Assembly: GCF_030269605.1 (NCBI RefSeq)
Contig: NZ_BSTQ01000001.1
Coordinates: forward strand, 620,001-684,000
Source: Lentzea sp. NBRC 105346
GTDB lineage: Bacteria; Actinomycetota; Actinomycetes; Mycobacteriales; Pseudonocardiaceae
DNA length: 64,000 bases
Direction of reading: 5' to 3'
In this document: piece after piece, positions 33,890 to 41,639 of the stretch
Layout: each line of letters starts with the position of its first letter
Position numbering within the stretch: position 1 is the stretch's first letter
The notes under the pieces: generated by a model
What the model was told of the DNA's origin: nothing
Database searches by the model: none
Seen by the model: the letters and a program-made list of their open reading frames with translations, nothing else
Translations under genes and position numbers: made by a program

Positions 33890-34915
33890 TCATGACTCCA
33901 TTGCGTTCAGCGCCCGGTACGTCCGGTTGGCCGCCACCGCCGCCCGCCGCTCCCGCGCCGTCGCCTCGATGTAGTTCTGCGACGTCGCCAGCGACGCGTG
34001 CCCCAGCAGCGCCATGATCTCGCTCGCCGAAGCACCGTCCTCGGCCAGCCGCGTCGCGAACGTGTGCCGCAACGCGTGCAGGTTCGCGCCCGTCGGCACC
34101 CGGTCGTGCAGCCCCGCCCAGCGGAAACACGACTTCACCAGGTACTCCAGCCCACCGCGCCCGATCGGCTCACCATGCCGGTCCCGCAGCAACGACGAGT
34201 CCCGGTCGAACCGCCCCTGCGGGAACCGCCGCCGGCACGACTCCAGGTACGCCGTGATGATGCGCTCCATCGGCGACTCGATCGGGATCGACCGGTCGCG
34301 GTTGCCCTTGCCCCGCACGTGCAGCCGCTGCTCACCCGGCCGGCCCACGATCGACGCCAGCGTCAACGTCCGCATCTCCGCGGATCGCAGCCCCGCGACC
34401 AGCCCCAGAGCGAGCACCAGGACGTCCCGCTCCGGCCACGGGTCCCGCCCCTTGCGGGCACCCTCCGCGGCCGCCGACAGCAGCTGCTCCGGGGTGTCCT
34501 CACCACGCAGCGGCTTCGGGACCAGGGGAGGGGTCTTCGGTCGCGCCACGGCGCCCATCGGGTTGCCCGCCAGCAGGTCCTCGGCCACGCAGAACGTCAG
34601 GAACTGGTTCCACGTCGACCACGCGCGCAGCACCGAGCTCTTCGCGTGGGTGTCGGCGAAGACGCCGAACGCCATGCGCAGGTTCGCGCCGGTCAGGTCT
34701 CTCACGTCGAGCTCTGTGACATCGACCTGGAGCGCGGAGGCGAGCAGGGCGTTCACCCCGGCCAGATCACGCTGGTAGGCCAGGGTCGTGTGCGGGGAGT
34801 CCTTCCTCGGTCGGCGGGCGAGGAAGAAGCTGTCCTGAGCGGCGAGCACTTGCACACTGATCTTGTACCGCACGGGTCTGACAGTTCCGGCACCGCACCC
34901 CTCGAAGTTGATCAT
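33890..34915 (-). CDS. Tyrosine recombinase (XerC/D-like integrase)
   Basis: Encodes 341 aa with the full catalytic set: Arg177 in AGLRSAEM, His280 and Arg283 in HALRHTFATR, His306 in LLGHASLATSQ, and nucleophile Tyr315. An N-terminal SAM-like core-binding domain spans about residues 30-140. The start is uncertain because no good ribosome site precedes the ATG at 34915. The length is close to Xer proteins but the N-terminus is about 20-30 residues longer. A dif-like site lies 286 bp upstream, with inverted repeats between. It could be a Xer-type enzyme, or the integrase of an element that uses dif. Confidence 0.9.
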   Translation of the reverse strand: MINFEGCGAGTVRPVRYKISVQVLAAQDSFFLARRPRKDSPHTTLAYQRDLAGVNALLASALQVDVTELDVRDLTGANLRMAFGVFADTHAKSSVLRAWSTWNQFLTFCVAEDLLAGNPMGAVARPKTPPLVPKPLRGEDTPEQLLSAAAEGARKGRDPWPERDVLVLALGLVAGLRSAEMRTLTLASIVGRPGEQRLHVRGKGNRDRSIPIESPMERIITAYLESCRRRFPQGRFDRDSSLLRDRHGEPIGRGGLEYLVKSCFRWAGLHDRVPTGANLHALRHTFATRLAEDGASASEIMALLGHASLATSQNYIEATARERRAAVAANRTYRALNAMES

Positions 34916-35110
34916 GGCGGGGCACAGGGGAGTTGTGCTGGATAATGGCGATTATGCATGAAACGTCCGTTTTGCCGGATTCTGAACCGGTGGGGATAAC
35001 GGCGGGATTTGCGGGGAATCCACGCGTAATAGACGGCACTTCCGTGCGTGTTCTAGACGACTCATCGATGCCGACCGCGCTCCGGCATCGCCGAGGGCTC
35101 AAGCGCACGG

Positions 35111-35158
35111 GCATCTGCAGGGGCCGCCGACCTGCCCGTCGGAGACGCCTGCAGATGC
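35111..35158. repeat. Inverted repeat with nested stem beside the dif-like site
   Basis: Perfect 11-bp arms GCATCTGCAGG (35111-35121) and CCTGCAGATGC (35148-35158). Between them lies a smaller stem, CCGAC (35127-35131) with GTCGG (35138-35142). Together they could form a branched hairpin or cruciform. It may be a recombinase accessory site, a terminator or an RNA structure. Confidence 0.6.
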
Positions 35159-35160
35159 TC

Positions 35161-35190
35161 TGCGAAGCCCCTTCTGGGACGATCTTCGCA
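35161..35190. repeat. Second inverted repeat beside the dif-like site
   Basis: TGCGAAG (35161-35167) and CTTCGCA (35184-35190) are perfect 7-bp arms with a 16-nt spacer, only 11 bp from the dif-like site. Function unknown. Confidence 0.5.
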
Positions 35191-35200
35191 GGTCACGTAT

Positions 35201-35228
35201 TACGCCGATAATCTACATTATGTCAAGT
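35201..35228 (+). other. dif: Putative chromosomal dif site
   Basis: A 28-bp sequence with the layout of bacterial dif. The XerC-side arm is TACGCCGATAA, the central six bases are TCTACA, and the XerD-side arm is TTATGTCAAGT. The XerD arm matches the Escherichia coli arm at 9 of 11 positions, and the ATAA-N6-TTAT core is exact. dif is where XerC and XerD resolve chromosome dimers at the replication terminus. Local strand composition also changes here. The site overlaps the longest possible reading frame of the next gene, whose true start is probably further in. Confidence 0.75.
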
Positions 35229-35264
35229 AACGTGGATCAGGACGCGTCAGGCACACTCCTCCAC

Positions 35265-36059
35265 ATGCGTTTCGCGATCTACGTCCCCTGTTATGGCGCC
35301 TACGGCGATCCCGCTGTGCTGAGCGAACTCGCGGTCACCGCCGAGGCGGCCGGCTGGGACGGCTTCTTCATGTGGGACCACGTCATCGGCGATCCGCTCG
35401 TCGCAGACCCCTGGGTCACCCTGGGCGCCATCGCCGCCCGGACCTCGACGATCACCCTCGGGCCGATGATCACGCCGGTGCCGCGGCGCCGGCCGTGGAA
35501 GCTGGCCCACGAGGCGAGCACGTTGCAGCGGTTGTCCGGCGGGCGGCTGATCCTCGGCGTCGGTATGGGTGTCCCCCGCGATTATTCGTCGTTCGGCGAA
35601 CCGCCGCAGAAGGGGCGGGCGAGCCGCCTCACCGAAGGCGTCGAGCTGGTCAAGAAGTTGTTGTCCGGCGAGGAGGTTCAGCACGACGGCGAGCACTTCC
35701 AGGCGTCCGGGGTGCGGTTCGCGCCGGTGGACGTGCCGGTCTGGGCCAGCGGGCTGTGGCCGCGCAAGGTGCCGTTCCTGGCGGCGAAGGACGCGGCGGG
35801 CCTGTTCCCCATCATGCGCGACGACGAGACCGGGTTCGCGGTGCCGACACCGGAGCAGGCGAAGCAGATGAAGGCCGAGTTCGTGGCCGCCGGCGGTCCC
35901 GCGGACGGTGATCTCGCGATCTGGGGTGGCGGGGCGCTGCCGGAGAAGGATCTCGTCGGTGCCTATGCCGAGGCGGGCGCGACGTGGTTGTTGCTGGACG
36001 GCTGGAAGTCCTCGGTGGACGAATTGCGCCGGAACATCGCGGCCGGTCCCCCGCGGTAA
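35265..36059 (+). CDS. LLM class flavin-dependent oxidoreductase
   Basis: Encodes 264 aa from the ATG at 35265 (MRFAIYVPCYG), which matches the usual start of the family. An upstream in-frame ATG at 35220 would place coding sequence across the dif-like site and adds no family similarity. AGWDGFFMWDHV, TSTITLGPMITPVPRR and SGGRLILGVGMG define the luciferase-like TIM barrel that uses F420 or FMN. It is shorter than most members (about 300 aa). Substrate unknown. The first rightward gene after the terminus-like site. Confidence 0.87.
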   Translation: MRFAIYVPCYGAYGDPAVLSELAVTAEAAGWDGFFMWDHVIGDPLVADPWVTLGAIAARTSTITLGPMITPVPRRRPWKLAHEASTLQRLSGGRLILGVGMGVPRDYSSFGEPPQKGRASRLTEGVELVKKLLSGEEVQHDGEHFQASGVRFAPVDVPVWASGLWPRKVPFLAAKDAAGLFPIMRDDETGFAVPTPEQAKQMKAEFVAAGGPADGDLAIWGGGALPEKDLVGAYAEAGATWLLLDGWKSSVDELRRNIAAGPPR

Positions 36060-36150
36060 CAGAGTGTCACTTTCGGCCCAGGGGTAATCCTTCCGCTGGT
36101 GTTCGGCGGAATCGGGTTGCTGATCATGCTGGATGGCTAGCCTGATCTTC

Positions 36151-36840
36151 ATGGGCATCGGGGTGTACGACGAGAAGGGTGCCGCGTACGCCGAGCACTC
36201 GGCTCGCAATCCGTGGAACGACCTGTACGACCGTCCGACGATTCTGGCGCTGGCCGGTGATGTGGCGGGTAAGCGCGTGCTGGACGTGGGGTGTGCGGCG
36301 GGTCATCTGACGGGTGCGTTGACACAGCGGGGTGCGTCGGTCGTCGGGGTGGACAGCAGTTCGGTGTTGTTGTCGATCGCGCGGTCGAAGTGGCCGGCGG
36401 AGTTCGTGTGGGCGGATCTGGCGGAGCCGCTGGACTTTCCCGATGGTTCGTTCGACGTGGTGACGGCGTCGTTGGTGTTGCACTACCTGCCGGACTGGTC
36501 CACTCCCCTGGCCTCGCTGCACCGGGTGTTGCGGCCGGGCGGGGTGCTGGTGATGTCGGTGCATCATCCGTGTGAGGACTGGCGGTGGTTCGACCTGCCG
36601 AACTACTTCTCGACGGAGCTGGTGACCGACGAGTGGGTGGTGGCCGGTGAGCGGATGGTGGTGCAGTACTACCACCGGCCGTTGAGTTCGGTGTTCGCTT
36701 CGTTGCGGGAGGCGGGTTTCGTGGTGCACGACATGGTGGAGCCGATGCCGTTGCCGGAGTGCGAGCAGGTGGATCCGCGGACGTACGAGAGTCTGACGAC
36801 GAAGCCGCGGTTTCTGTATTTCAAGGCTGTCGCGGGATGA
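36151..36840 (+). CDS. Class I SAM-dependent methyltransferase
   Basis: Encodes 229 aa from the ATG at 36151; an ATG at 36133 is possible and neither has a clear ribosome site. Motif I is VLDVGCAAGHLTGAL, the acidic turn is in GVDSSSVLLSIA, and FDVVTASLVLHYLPDWSTPL and HRVLRPGGVLVMS follow. It closely resembles the methyltransferase at 8813-9505 along its whole length. It probably modifies a small molecule. The stop overlaps the ATG of the HIT gene (ATGA), so the two are co-translated. Confidence 0.87.
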   Translation: MGIGVYDEKGAAYAEHSARNPWNDLYDRPTILALAGDVAGKRVLDVGCAAGHLTGALTQRGASVVGVDSSSVLLSIARSKWPAEFVWADLAEPLDFPDGSFDVVTASLVLHYLPDWSTPLASLHRVLRPGGVLVMSVHHPCEDWRWFDLPNYFSTELVTDEWVVAGERMVVQYYHRPLSSVFASLREAGFVVHDMVEPMPLPECEQVDPRTYESLTTKPRFLYFKAVAG

Positions 36841-37262
36841 CGTGCCCGATCTGTGCGAAGCATCGCGGTGAGGGTGATCTGGTCGGTCCGGTGTTGTGGG
36901 CCGACGACCTCGTTGTGGTGTCGCACATTGGTTCTGGGTTTCCTGGCTATGTGTTGGTGGAGACGCGGCGGCATGTGGCGTACTTCGATGAGCTGACGCC
37001 GGATGAAGTGGTGGCGGTGGCGCGGGCCGCGCATGGGGCGGCGCGGGTGTTGAAGGCGGTGCTGGAGCCGTTGTTCGTGTTCTCGTGCATCGTGGGGCGC
37101 GGGGTGGCGCATTTTCATCAGCACGTGTTCGTGCGTCATCCCGGTACTCCCCCGGAGCTGGACTGGACGTGGGTGGAGAGTCCGTTGTGGCCGGCCGCGG
37201 AGATCGAGGCGTTGTGCGACTCGCTGCGGGCGGGCATGACAGATGTCATGGCCGGGTCGTGA
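36837..37262 (+). CDS. HIT family protein (histidine triad)
   Basis: Encodes 141 aa. A zinc-like CPIC begins the protein at residues 3-6. The catalytic histidine triad is HFHQHVF near residues 94-100, preceded by GRGVA. HIT proteins hydrolyse or transfer nucleoside phosphoramidates, AMP-lysine or dinucleoside polyphosphates. Translation is coupled to the methyltransferase by ATGA. The gene ends 45 bp before the ABC transporter operon. Confidence 0.87.
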   Translation: MTCPICAKHRGEGDLVGPVLWADDLVVVSHIGSGFPGYVLVETRRHVAYFDELTPDEVVAVARAAHGAARVLKAVLEPLFVFSCIVGRGVAHFHQHVFVRHPGTPPELDWTWVESPLWPAAEIEALCDSLRAGMTDVMAGS

Positions 37263-37307
37263 CGGCTCGTACCGGTTCGGGGGCGCGCCGGGCGACAGGC
37301 TTGGCGC

Positions 37308-38219
37308 ATGACGGAAGCAACGGCTGTGCGGACCGGCGCCGCGGTGGCGATCAGCGGTCTGCACAAGGGGTTCGGTGAGGTTCGGGCGGTCGACGGTGTC
37401 GATCTGCTGATCTCGCCTGGGGAGGTCGTGGCGCTGCTGGGCCCGAACGGGGCGGGCAAGTCCACGACGGTCGACATGATGCTCGGGCTGACGAGGCCCG
37501 ATCGGGGGTCGGTGAGCATCTTCGGGCGGGCGCCGCGGGCGGCGGTGTCGGCCGGGGTGATCGGCGCGATGCCGCAGAGCGGGTCGTTGCTGGAGGATGC
37601 GACGGTCGCGGAGACGGTGGGGTTGATCGCGGCGTTGCACCGCGCTCCCCTGCCGGTGGCCACGGCGCTGGAGCGGGCCGGGGTGGCCGATCTGGCGGAC
37701 CGCAGGTGCACGAGGTTGTCGGGTGGGCAGAAGCAGCGGGTGCGGTTCGCGCTGGCGTTGGTGTCCGATCCGGATCTGCTGGTGCTCGACGAGCCGACGG
37801 TGGCGATGGATGTGGAGACGCGCCGGGAGTTCTGGCGGTCGATGCGGGAGTACACCTCGGGTGGGCGGACGGTGTTGTTCGCGACGCATTACCTGGAGGA
37901 GGCCGAGGAGTACGCGGACCGGGTGGTGCTGATGCGGTCCGGCCGGGTGGTGGCGGACGGTTCGGTGGCTCAGGTGCGGGCGGCGGTGTCGGGGCGGACG
38001 TTGCGGGCGGTGGTGCCTGGGGTGCGCCGGTCGGTGGTGGCGGGTCTGCCCGGTGTGCGTGGTGCGGAGACGAGGGGTGAGCAGGTCTCGTTGACCTGTT
38101 CGGACTCCGACGCGGCGCTGCGGGCGTTGCTCGCCGCTTTCCCGGATGCCCACGACATCGAGATCAGTGCGCTTGGCCTCGAGGACGCGTTCCTCGCGCT
38201 GACCGGAGAGGACGCCTGA
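37308..38219 (+). CDS. ABC-2 type transporter ATP-binding protein
   Basis: Encodes 303 aa. Walker A is LLGPNGAGKSTT (about residues 44-55), the signature is LSGGQKQRVRFA, and Walker B is LLVLDEPTVAMD. A DrrA/CcmA-like C-terminal extension follows. It powers the integral membrane partner encoded by the next gene, whose start overlaps its stop (TGATG). Together they form an exporter of a drug, antibiotic or lipid-like substrate. A sensor kinase and response regulator follow in the same operon and probably control the exporter, as in LiaRS- or DesKR-like modules. Confidence 0.92.
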   Translation: MTEATAVRTGAAVAISGLHKGFGEVRAVDGVDLLISPGEVVALLGPNGAGKSTTVDMMLGLTRPDRGSVSIFGRAPRAAVSAGVIGAMPQSGSLLEDATVAETVGLIAALHRAPLPVATALERAGVADLADRRCTRLSGGQKQRVRFALALVSDPDLLVLDEPTVAMDVETRREFWRSMREYTSGGRTVLFATHYLEEAEEYADRVVLMRSGRVVADGSVAQVRAAVSGRTLRAVVPGVRRSVVAGLPGVRGAETRGEQVSLTCSDSDAALRALLAAFPDAHDIEISALGLEDAFLALTGEDA

Positions 38220-38950
38220 TGAACCCGCGGTTTCTGATGCTGGAAGTGACGCGCGCGGTGCGCAGCACGCGGTACCTGATCTTCACGGTGGTGCTGCCGG
38301 CGGTGATGTTCCTGTTGTTCCTGAACCTGTACGGCGGTCAGGGCGGCTCGTTTCCGAACGGGTTGCCGGTGCGGACATCGCTGATGATGAACATGGCGTT
38401 GTTCGGTGTTCTTTCCGGACCGTTGGCGGTGGGTGCGCGGATCGCGGTGGAGCGGGGGTCGGGCTGGCAGCGGCAGCTGCGGCTGACTCCGTTGTCGGGC
38501 ACGGGGTATCTGCTGACCAAGGGTGCGCTGGGGATGCTGGTGGCGTTGCCGGCGGTGGTGCTGGTGAGCTTCATCGGCGGGGTGTTCGAGGGGGTCGAGC
38601 TGGAGCCGCTGCAGTGGCTGGCGCTGGAGGGCACGCTGTGGCTGGCGGCGTTGCCGTTCGTGCTGCTGGGCATCGTGGTCGGGTTGGTCTCCTCCCCCGA
38701 CGGGATGCAGGCGGTCACGGGTGGTGTGTCGATGGTGTTCGGTCTGCTGGGCGGTATCTGGATTCCTGCCGATGTTGCACCTGGGTGGCTCCGCGGTGTG
38801 ATGGAGGTGCTGCCCGTTTACTGGGTGAAGGAGCTGGCGCAGGCTCCGCTGGTGCCGGGGGTGAACGTGCCGATGGCGTTGCTGGTGGTCGGGGCGTGGG
38901 TGGCCGGTCTGGGGCTGGTCGCGGCGCGGCGGTTCCGGGCTCAGGCCTAG
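38219..38950 (+). CDS. ABC-2 type transporter permease
   Basis: Encodes 243 aa with six predicted membrane helices (for example YLIFTVVLPAVMFLLFL, LGMLVALPAVVLVSFIGGV and LPFVLLGIVVGLVS). GPLAVGARIAVERGSGWQRQL is typical of the ABC2 family cytosolic loop. It is the membrane partner of the preceding ATPase, with a 1-nt overlap. The sensor kinase gene starts 10 bp downstream. Confidence 0.9.
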   Translation: MNPRFLMLEVTRAVRSTRYLIFTVVLPAVMFLLFLNLYGGQGGSFPNGLPVRTSLMMNMALFGVLSGPLAVGARIAVERGSGWQRQLRLTPLSGTGYLLTKGALGMLVALPAVVLVSFIGGVFEGVELEPLQWLALEGTLWLAALPFVLLGIVVGLVSSPDGMQAVTGGVSMVFGLLGGIWIPADVAPGWLRGVMEVLPVYWVKELAQAPLVPGVNVPMALLVVGAWVAGLGLVAARRFRAQA

Positions 38951-38960
38951 GTTTTGCCGT

Positions 38961-40028
38961 ATGCGTGATCGCAACCGCTGGTGGCTGTTCGGCTCGCTGT
39001 TCATCCTGGTGTACCTGCCTGGCGTGATCATGGATATCGCCGGGCAGGACCGTCCTGGGTGGCAGCGGGCCGGGCTGATCGCGCTCGTCGTCGGGTACGC
39101 GCTGGGGTGGCTGTTCGCCCCGCCACTGATCTGGGATTCCGACAGCGAGGACCGCCGGACGGTGGTGTGCCTGGCGCTGACGGCGCTGGGGCTGGTGACG
39201 GTGGGGCTGCTGGGTCTCCCCTATGCCGGGCTGATGGTCTACATCATGGCGACGACGGCGATCGCGTTGCCGGCGCGGCGGGCGATCCTGATCGATGGTC
39301 TGGTGCTGGGTGGCCTGGCGGTGGCGATGGCGGTGACGCACGATCTGCCGCGCGATGGTGGTCAGCTGGGGACGTTGTTGTCGGTGACGCTGGGCATGCT
39401 GGCGCTGGGCCGGATGCTGCGGGCGAACAAGGCGCTGGAGGCGGCGCAGGAGGAGATCGCGGCGCTGGCGGTGACCGAGGAGCGCAACCGGCTGGCGCGG
39501 GATCTGCACGACGTCCTGGGGCATTCGCTGACGACGATCACGTTGAAGGCGGGGGTGGCGCGGCGGTTGCTGGAGAGCGATGACGTGCCGCGGGCTCGGG
39601 AGGAGGTGCGGGAGATCGAGAGCCTGACGCGGCAGGCGTTGGGTGATGTGCGGGCGACGGTGTCGGGGTATCGCGAGGTGTCGTTGTCGGCCGAGGTGGT
39701 GGGTGCGCGGGCGGCGTTGGACGCGGCGGGGGTGGCGGCGGATCTGCCGCACGCGGTGGACAACGTGCGGCCGGATCTGCAGGGCGTGTTCGGGTACGTG
39801 TTGCGGGAGGCGGTCACGAACGTGCTGCGGCACGCGGCGGCGTCGCGGTGTGAGGTGCGGCTGGGTGACACGTGGCTGGAGGTGCGGGACGACGGTCGTG
39901 GGGCCGGGGTGGGTCTGCCGGGGACGGGGTTGGCGGGTCTGCGGGAGCGGCTGGCGGCGGTGGGTGGCACGGTGGTGGCGGGGCCGTTGGCGGGTGGTGG
40001 TTTCCGGCTGCGGGCGGAGGTCGTGTGA
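38961..40028 (+). CDS. Sensor histidine kinase (NarL-type partner, HisKA_3)
   Basis: Encodes 355 aa. Residues of about 8-145 carry four to five membrane helices with no large external domain, so it probably senses the membrane or an intramembrane signal. The dimerisation/phosphoacceptor motif is ARDLHDVLGHSLT with His183. The ATPase domain has EAVTNVLRHA (N box) and GTGLAGLRERL (G box), ending GGGFRLRAEV. It probably phosphorylates the response regulator encoded next, whose start overlaps its stop by 4 nt. Confidence 0.92.
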   Translation: MRDRNRWWLFGSLFILVYLPGVIMDIAGQDRPGWQRAGLIALVVGYALGWLFAPPLIWDSDSEDRRTVVCLALTALGLVTVGLLGLPYAGLMVYIMATTAIALPARRAILIDGLVLGGLAVAMAVTHDLPRDGGQLGTLLSVTLGMLALGRMLRANKALEAAQEEIAALAVTEERNRLARDLHDVLGHSLTTITLKAGVARRLLESDDVPRAREEVREIESLTRQALGDVRATVSGYREVSLSAEVVGARAALDAAGVAADLPHAVDNVRPDLQGVFGYVLREAVTNVLRHAAASRCEVRLGDTWLEVRDDGRGAGVGLPGTGLAGLRERLAAVGGTVVAGPLAGGGFRLRAEVV

Positions 40029-40630
40029 TCAGGGTGTTGCTGGCCGATGACCAGGCGTTGGTGCGGGGTGCGTTCGCGGCGATGCTGGGGTTGGAGCCGG
40101 ACATCTCGGTGGTGGCCGAGGTGAGTTCGGGTGACGAGGTGGTGGCGGCGGCGTTGCGGGCGTCGCCGGATGTGGCGTTGCTGGATGTGCAGATGCCGGG
40201 GCGGGACGGGTTGTCGGCGGCGGCGGATCTGCGGGCGGCGTTGCCGTCGTGCCGGGTGATCGTGTGTACGACGTTCGGGCGGCCGGGCTATTTGGCGCGG
40301 GCGATGGCGGCGGGAGCGGCGGGGTTCGTGGTGAAGGACGCGTCGCCGGAGCAGTTGGTGGACGCGGTGCGGCGGGTGCATTCGGGGTTGCGGGTGGTGG
40401 ATCCGGTGCTGGCGGCGGAGTCGCTGGCGGTGGGGCGCTCGCCGTTGACCGAGCGGGAGCGGGATGTGCTGGCGTCGGCTCGTGATGGTGGGACGGTGGC
40501 GGATCTGGCGCGGGTGTTGCATCTGTCGGAGGGGACGGTGCGTAACCATCTGTCGTCGGCGATCGGGAAGACGGGGGCGCGGACGCGGGCCGAGGCGGTG
40601 CGGCTGGCGGAGGACAGTGGCTGGCTCTAG
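40025..40630 (+). CDS. LuxR/NarL family response regulator
   Basis: Encodes 201 aa from GTG. The receiver domain has acidic DD near residues 9-10 and phosphoacceptor Asp54 in LLDVQMPG, with Thr in VCTTFGRPGYL and Lys in VVKDASP. The C-terminal LuxR-type helix-turn-helix reads PLTERERDVLA and VLHLSEGTVRNHLSSAIGKTG. It probably controls the ABC-2 exporter operon in which it lies. Its start overlaps the kinase stop. Confidence 0.93.
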   Translation: MIRVLLADDQALVRGAFAAMLGLEPDISVVAEVSSGDEVVAAALRASPDVALLDVQMPGRDGLSAAADLRAALPSCRVIVCTTFGRPGYLARAMAAGAAGFVVKDASPEQLVDAVRRVHSGLRVVDPVLAAESLAVGRSPLTERERDVLASARDGGTVADLARVLHLSEGTVRNHLSSAIGKTGARTRAEAVRLAEDSGWL

Positions 40631-40718
40631 GGGCTGGCTCTGACTGATCCCGGTTGGGAGTGGTCCGTTTGGTGTGCTGCGGGTGCGGGGTCGGCGTGGT
40701 GGCCGGTTCAATGCGGTC

Positions 40719-41639
40719 ATGGCCGTTCCTCTGGTTGATCTGACGCCCTGGTTCGACGGATCCGGGCGGTCCGCTGTCGCCCGGCAGGTCGACGACGCGC
40801 TGCGCGACTCCGGGTTTCTGCTGGTGACGGGGCACGGTGTGCCCGATGGGTTGCGGGCGCGGACGCGGGAGCTGGCGCGCCGGTTCTTCTCGTTGCCCGT
40901 GGCGGACAAGCAGCGGTACGCCGTGACGGTCGGTGGGCGGGGCTGGTTGCCGCCGGGGGTGGAGGCGAACGGGTTCGCGGAGGGCACTCCTACTCCCCCG
41001 GATCTGAAGGAGTCGTACTCGCTGGGCGCCGAGGAGGGTTCGGACCCGTTCTGGTTTCAGCCCAATGTGTTCCCGTCCGAGGTGCCCGAGCTGGAGGCCA
41101 CGGTGCGGGAGTACGTGGGGCGGATGCGGGCGTTGTCCGACGAGCTGCTGACGATCTTCGCGGTGGCTTTGGGGCTGCCGGAGACGTTCTTCACGCGGCA
41201 TTCGGGGCGGCCGACGTACACGTTGAACATCAACCACTATCCGCCGATGTCGGCGGTGGGGACGCCGGAGCCGGGTCAGTTCCGGATCGGCCCGCACACG
41301 GATTTCGGGACGGTGACCGTGCTGGATCGCCAGTACGGGGTGGGCGGGTTGCAGGTGTTCAGTTCGGCCGGTGAGTGGGAGGACGCGCCGTTCGACCCGG
41401 CGGCGTTCACGATCAACATCGGGGATCTGATGGCGCGGTGGGTGTCGGATCGGTGGCGGTCGACGCGGCACCGGGTGTTGCCGCCGGACGCGAGCGCGCC
41501 GGATGAGGATCTGGTGTCGTTGATCTTCTTCTACGAGTGTGATCACGACGCGCGGATCGTGTCGCTGGACGGGCGTTATCCCGAGGTGGTGGCGTCGGAG
41601 TACCTGAAGGAGAAGCTGGACTCGATCACGGTGGGTTAG
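40719..41639 (+). CDS. Isopenicillin N synthase-like Fe(II) oxygenase
   Basis: Encodes 306 aa from the ATG at 40719 (MAVPLVDLTPW), the usual start of the DIOX_N/2OG-FeII family. The iron triad is His193 and Asp195 in PHTDFG, and His251 in STRHRV. NINHYPP lies upstream as expected. The family's RxS motif that binds the 2-oxoglutarate carboxylate appears here as LVS (in LVSLIFF), so the arginine is absent at the expected place. The cosubstrate use may therefore be unusual. Its 3' end overlaps the convergent methyltransferase by 14 bp. Confidence 0.87.
   Translation: MAVPLVDLTPWFDGSGRSAVARQVDDALRDSGFLLVTGHGVPDGLRARTRELARRFFSLPVADKQRYAVTVGGRGWLPPGVEANGFAEGTPTPPDLKESYSLGAEEGSDPFWFQPNVFPSEVPELEATVREYVGRMRALSDELLTIFAVALGLPETFFTRHSGRPTYTLNINHYPPMSAVGTPEPGQFRIGPHTDFGTVTVLDRQYGVGGLQVFSSAGEWEDAPFDPAAFTINIGDLMARWVSDRWRSTRHRVLPPDASAPDEDLVSLIFFYECDHDARIVSLDGRYPEVVASEYLKEKLDSITVG

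Larger units (their letters stand above)
34916..35200. other. Intergenic region between recombinase gene and dif-like site
   Basis: About 285 bp, AT-richer than its surroundings. I see no convincing gene: a 92-codon rightward frame exists but is basic, low in typical codon bias and opens without a ribosome site. The region holds two inverted repeats listed separately and probably the promoter of the recombinase gene. Confidence 0.5.

Noticed and set aside
34933-35211. A possible 92-codon rightward gene between the recombinase gene and dif
   Set aside because: No ribosome site, highly basic tail, runs through the inverted repeats, and no recognisable family.
35220-35264. ATG at 35220 as the start of the LLM-class oxidoreductase
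   Set aside because: It would translate the XerD arm of the dif-like site and adds 15 residues with no family similarity; MRFAIYVP at 35265 matches the family start.
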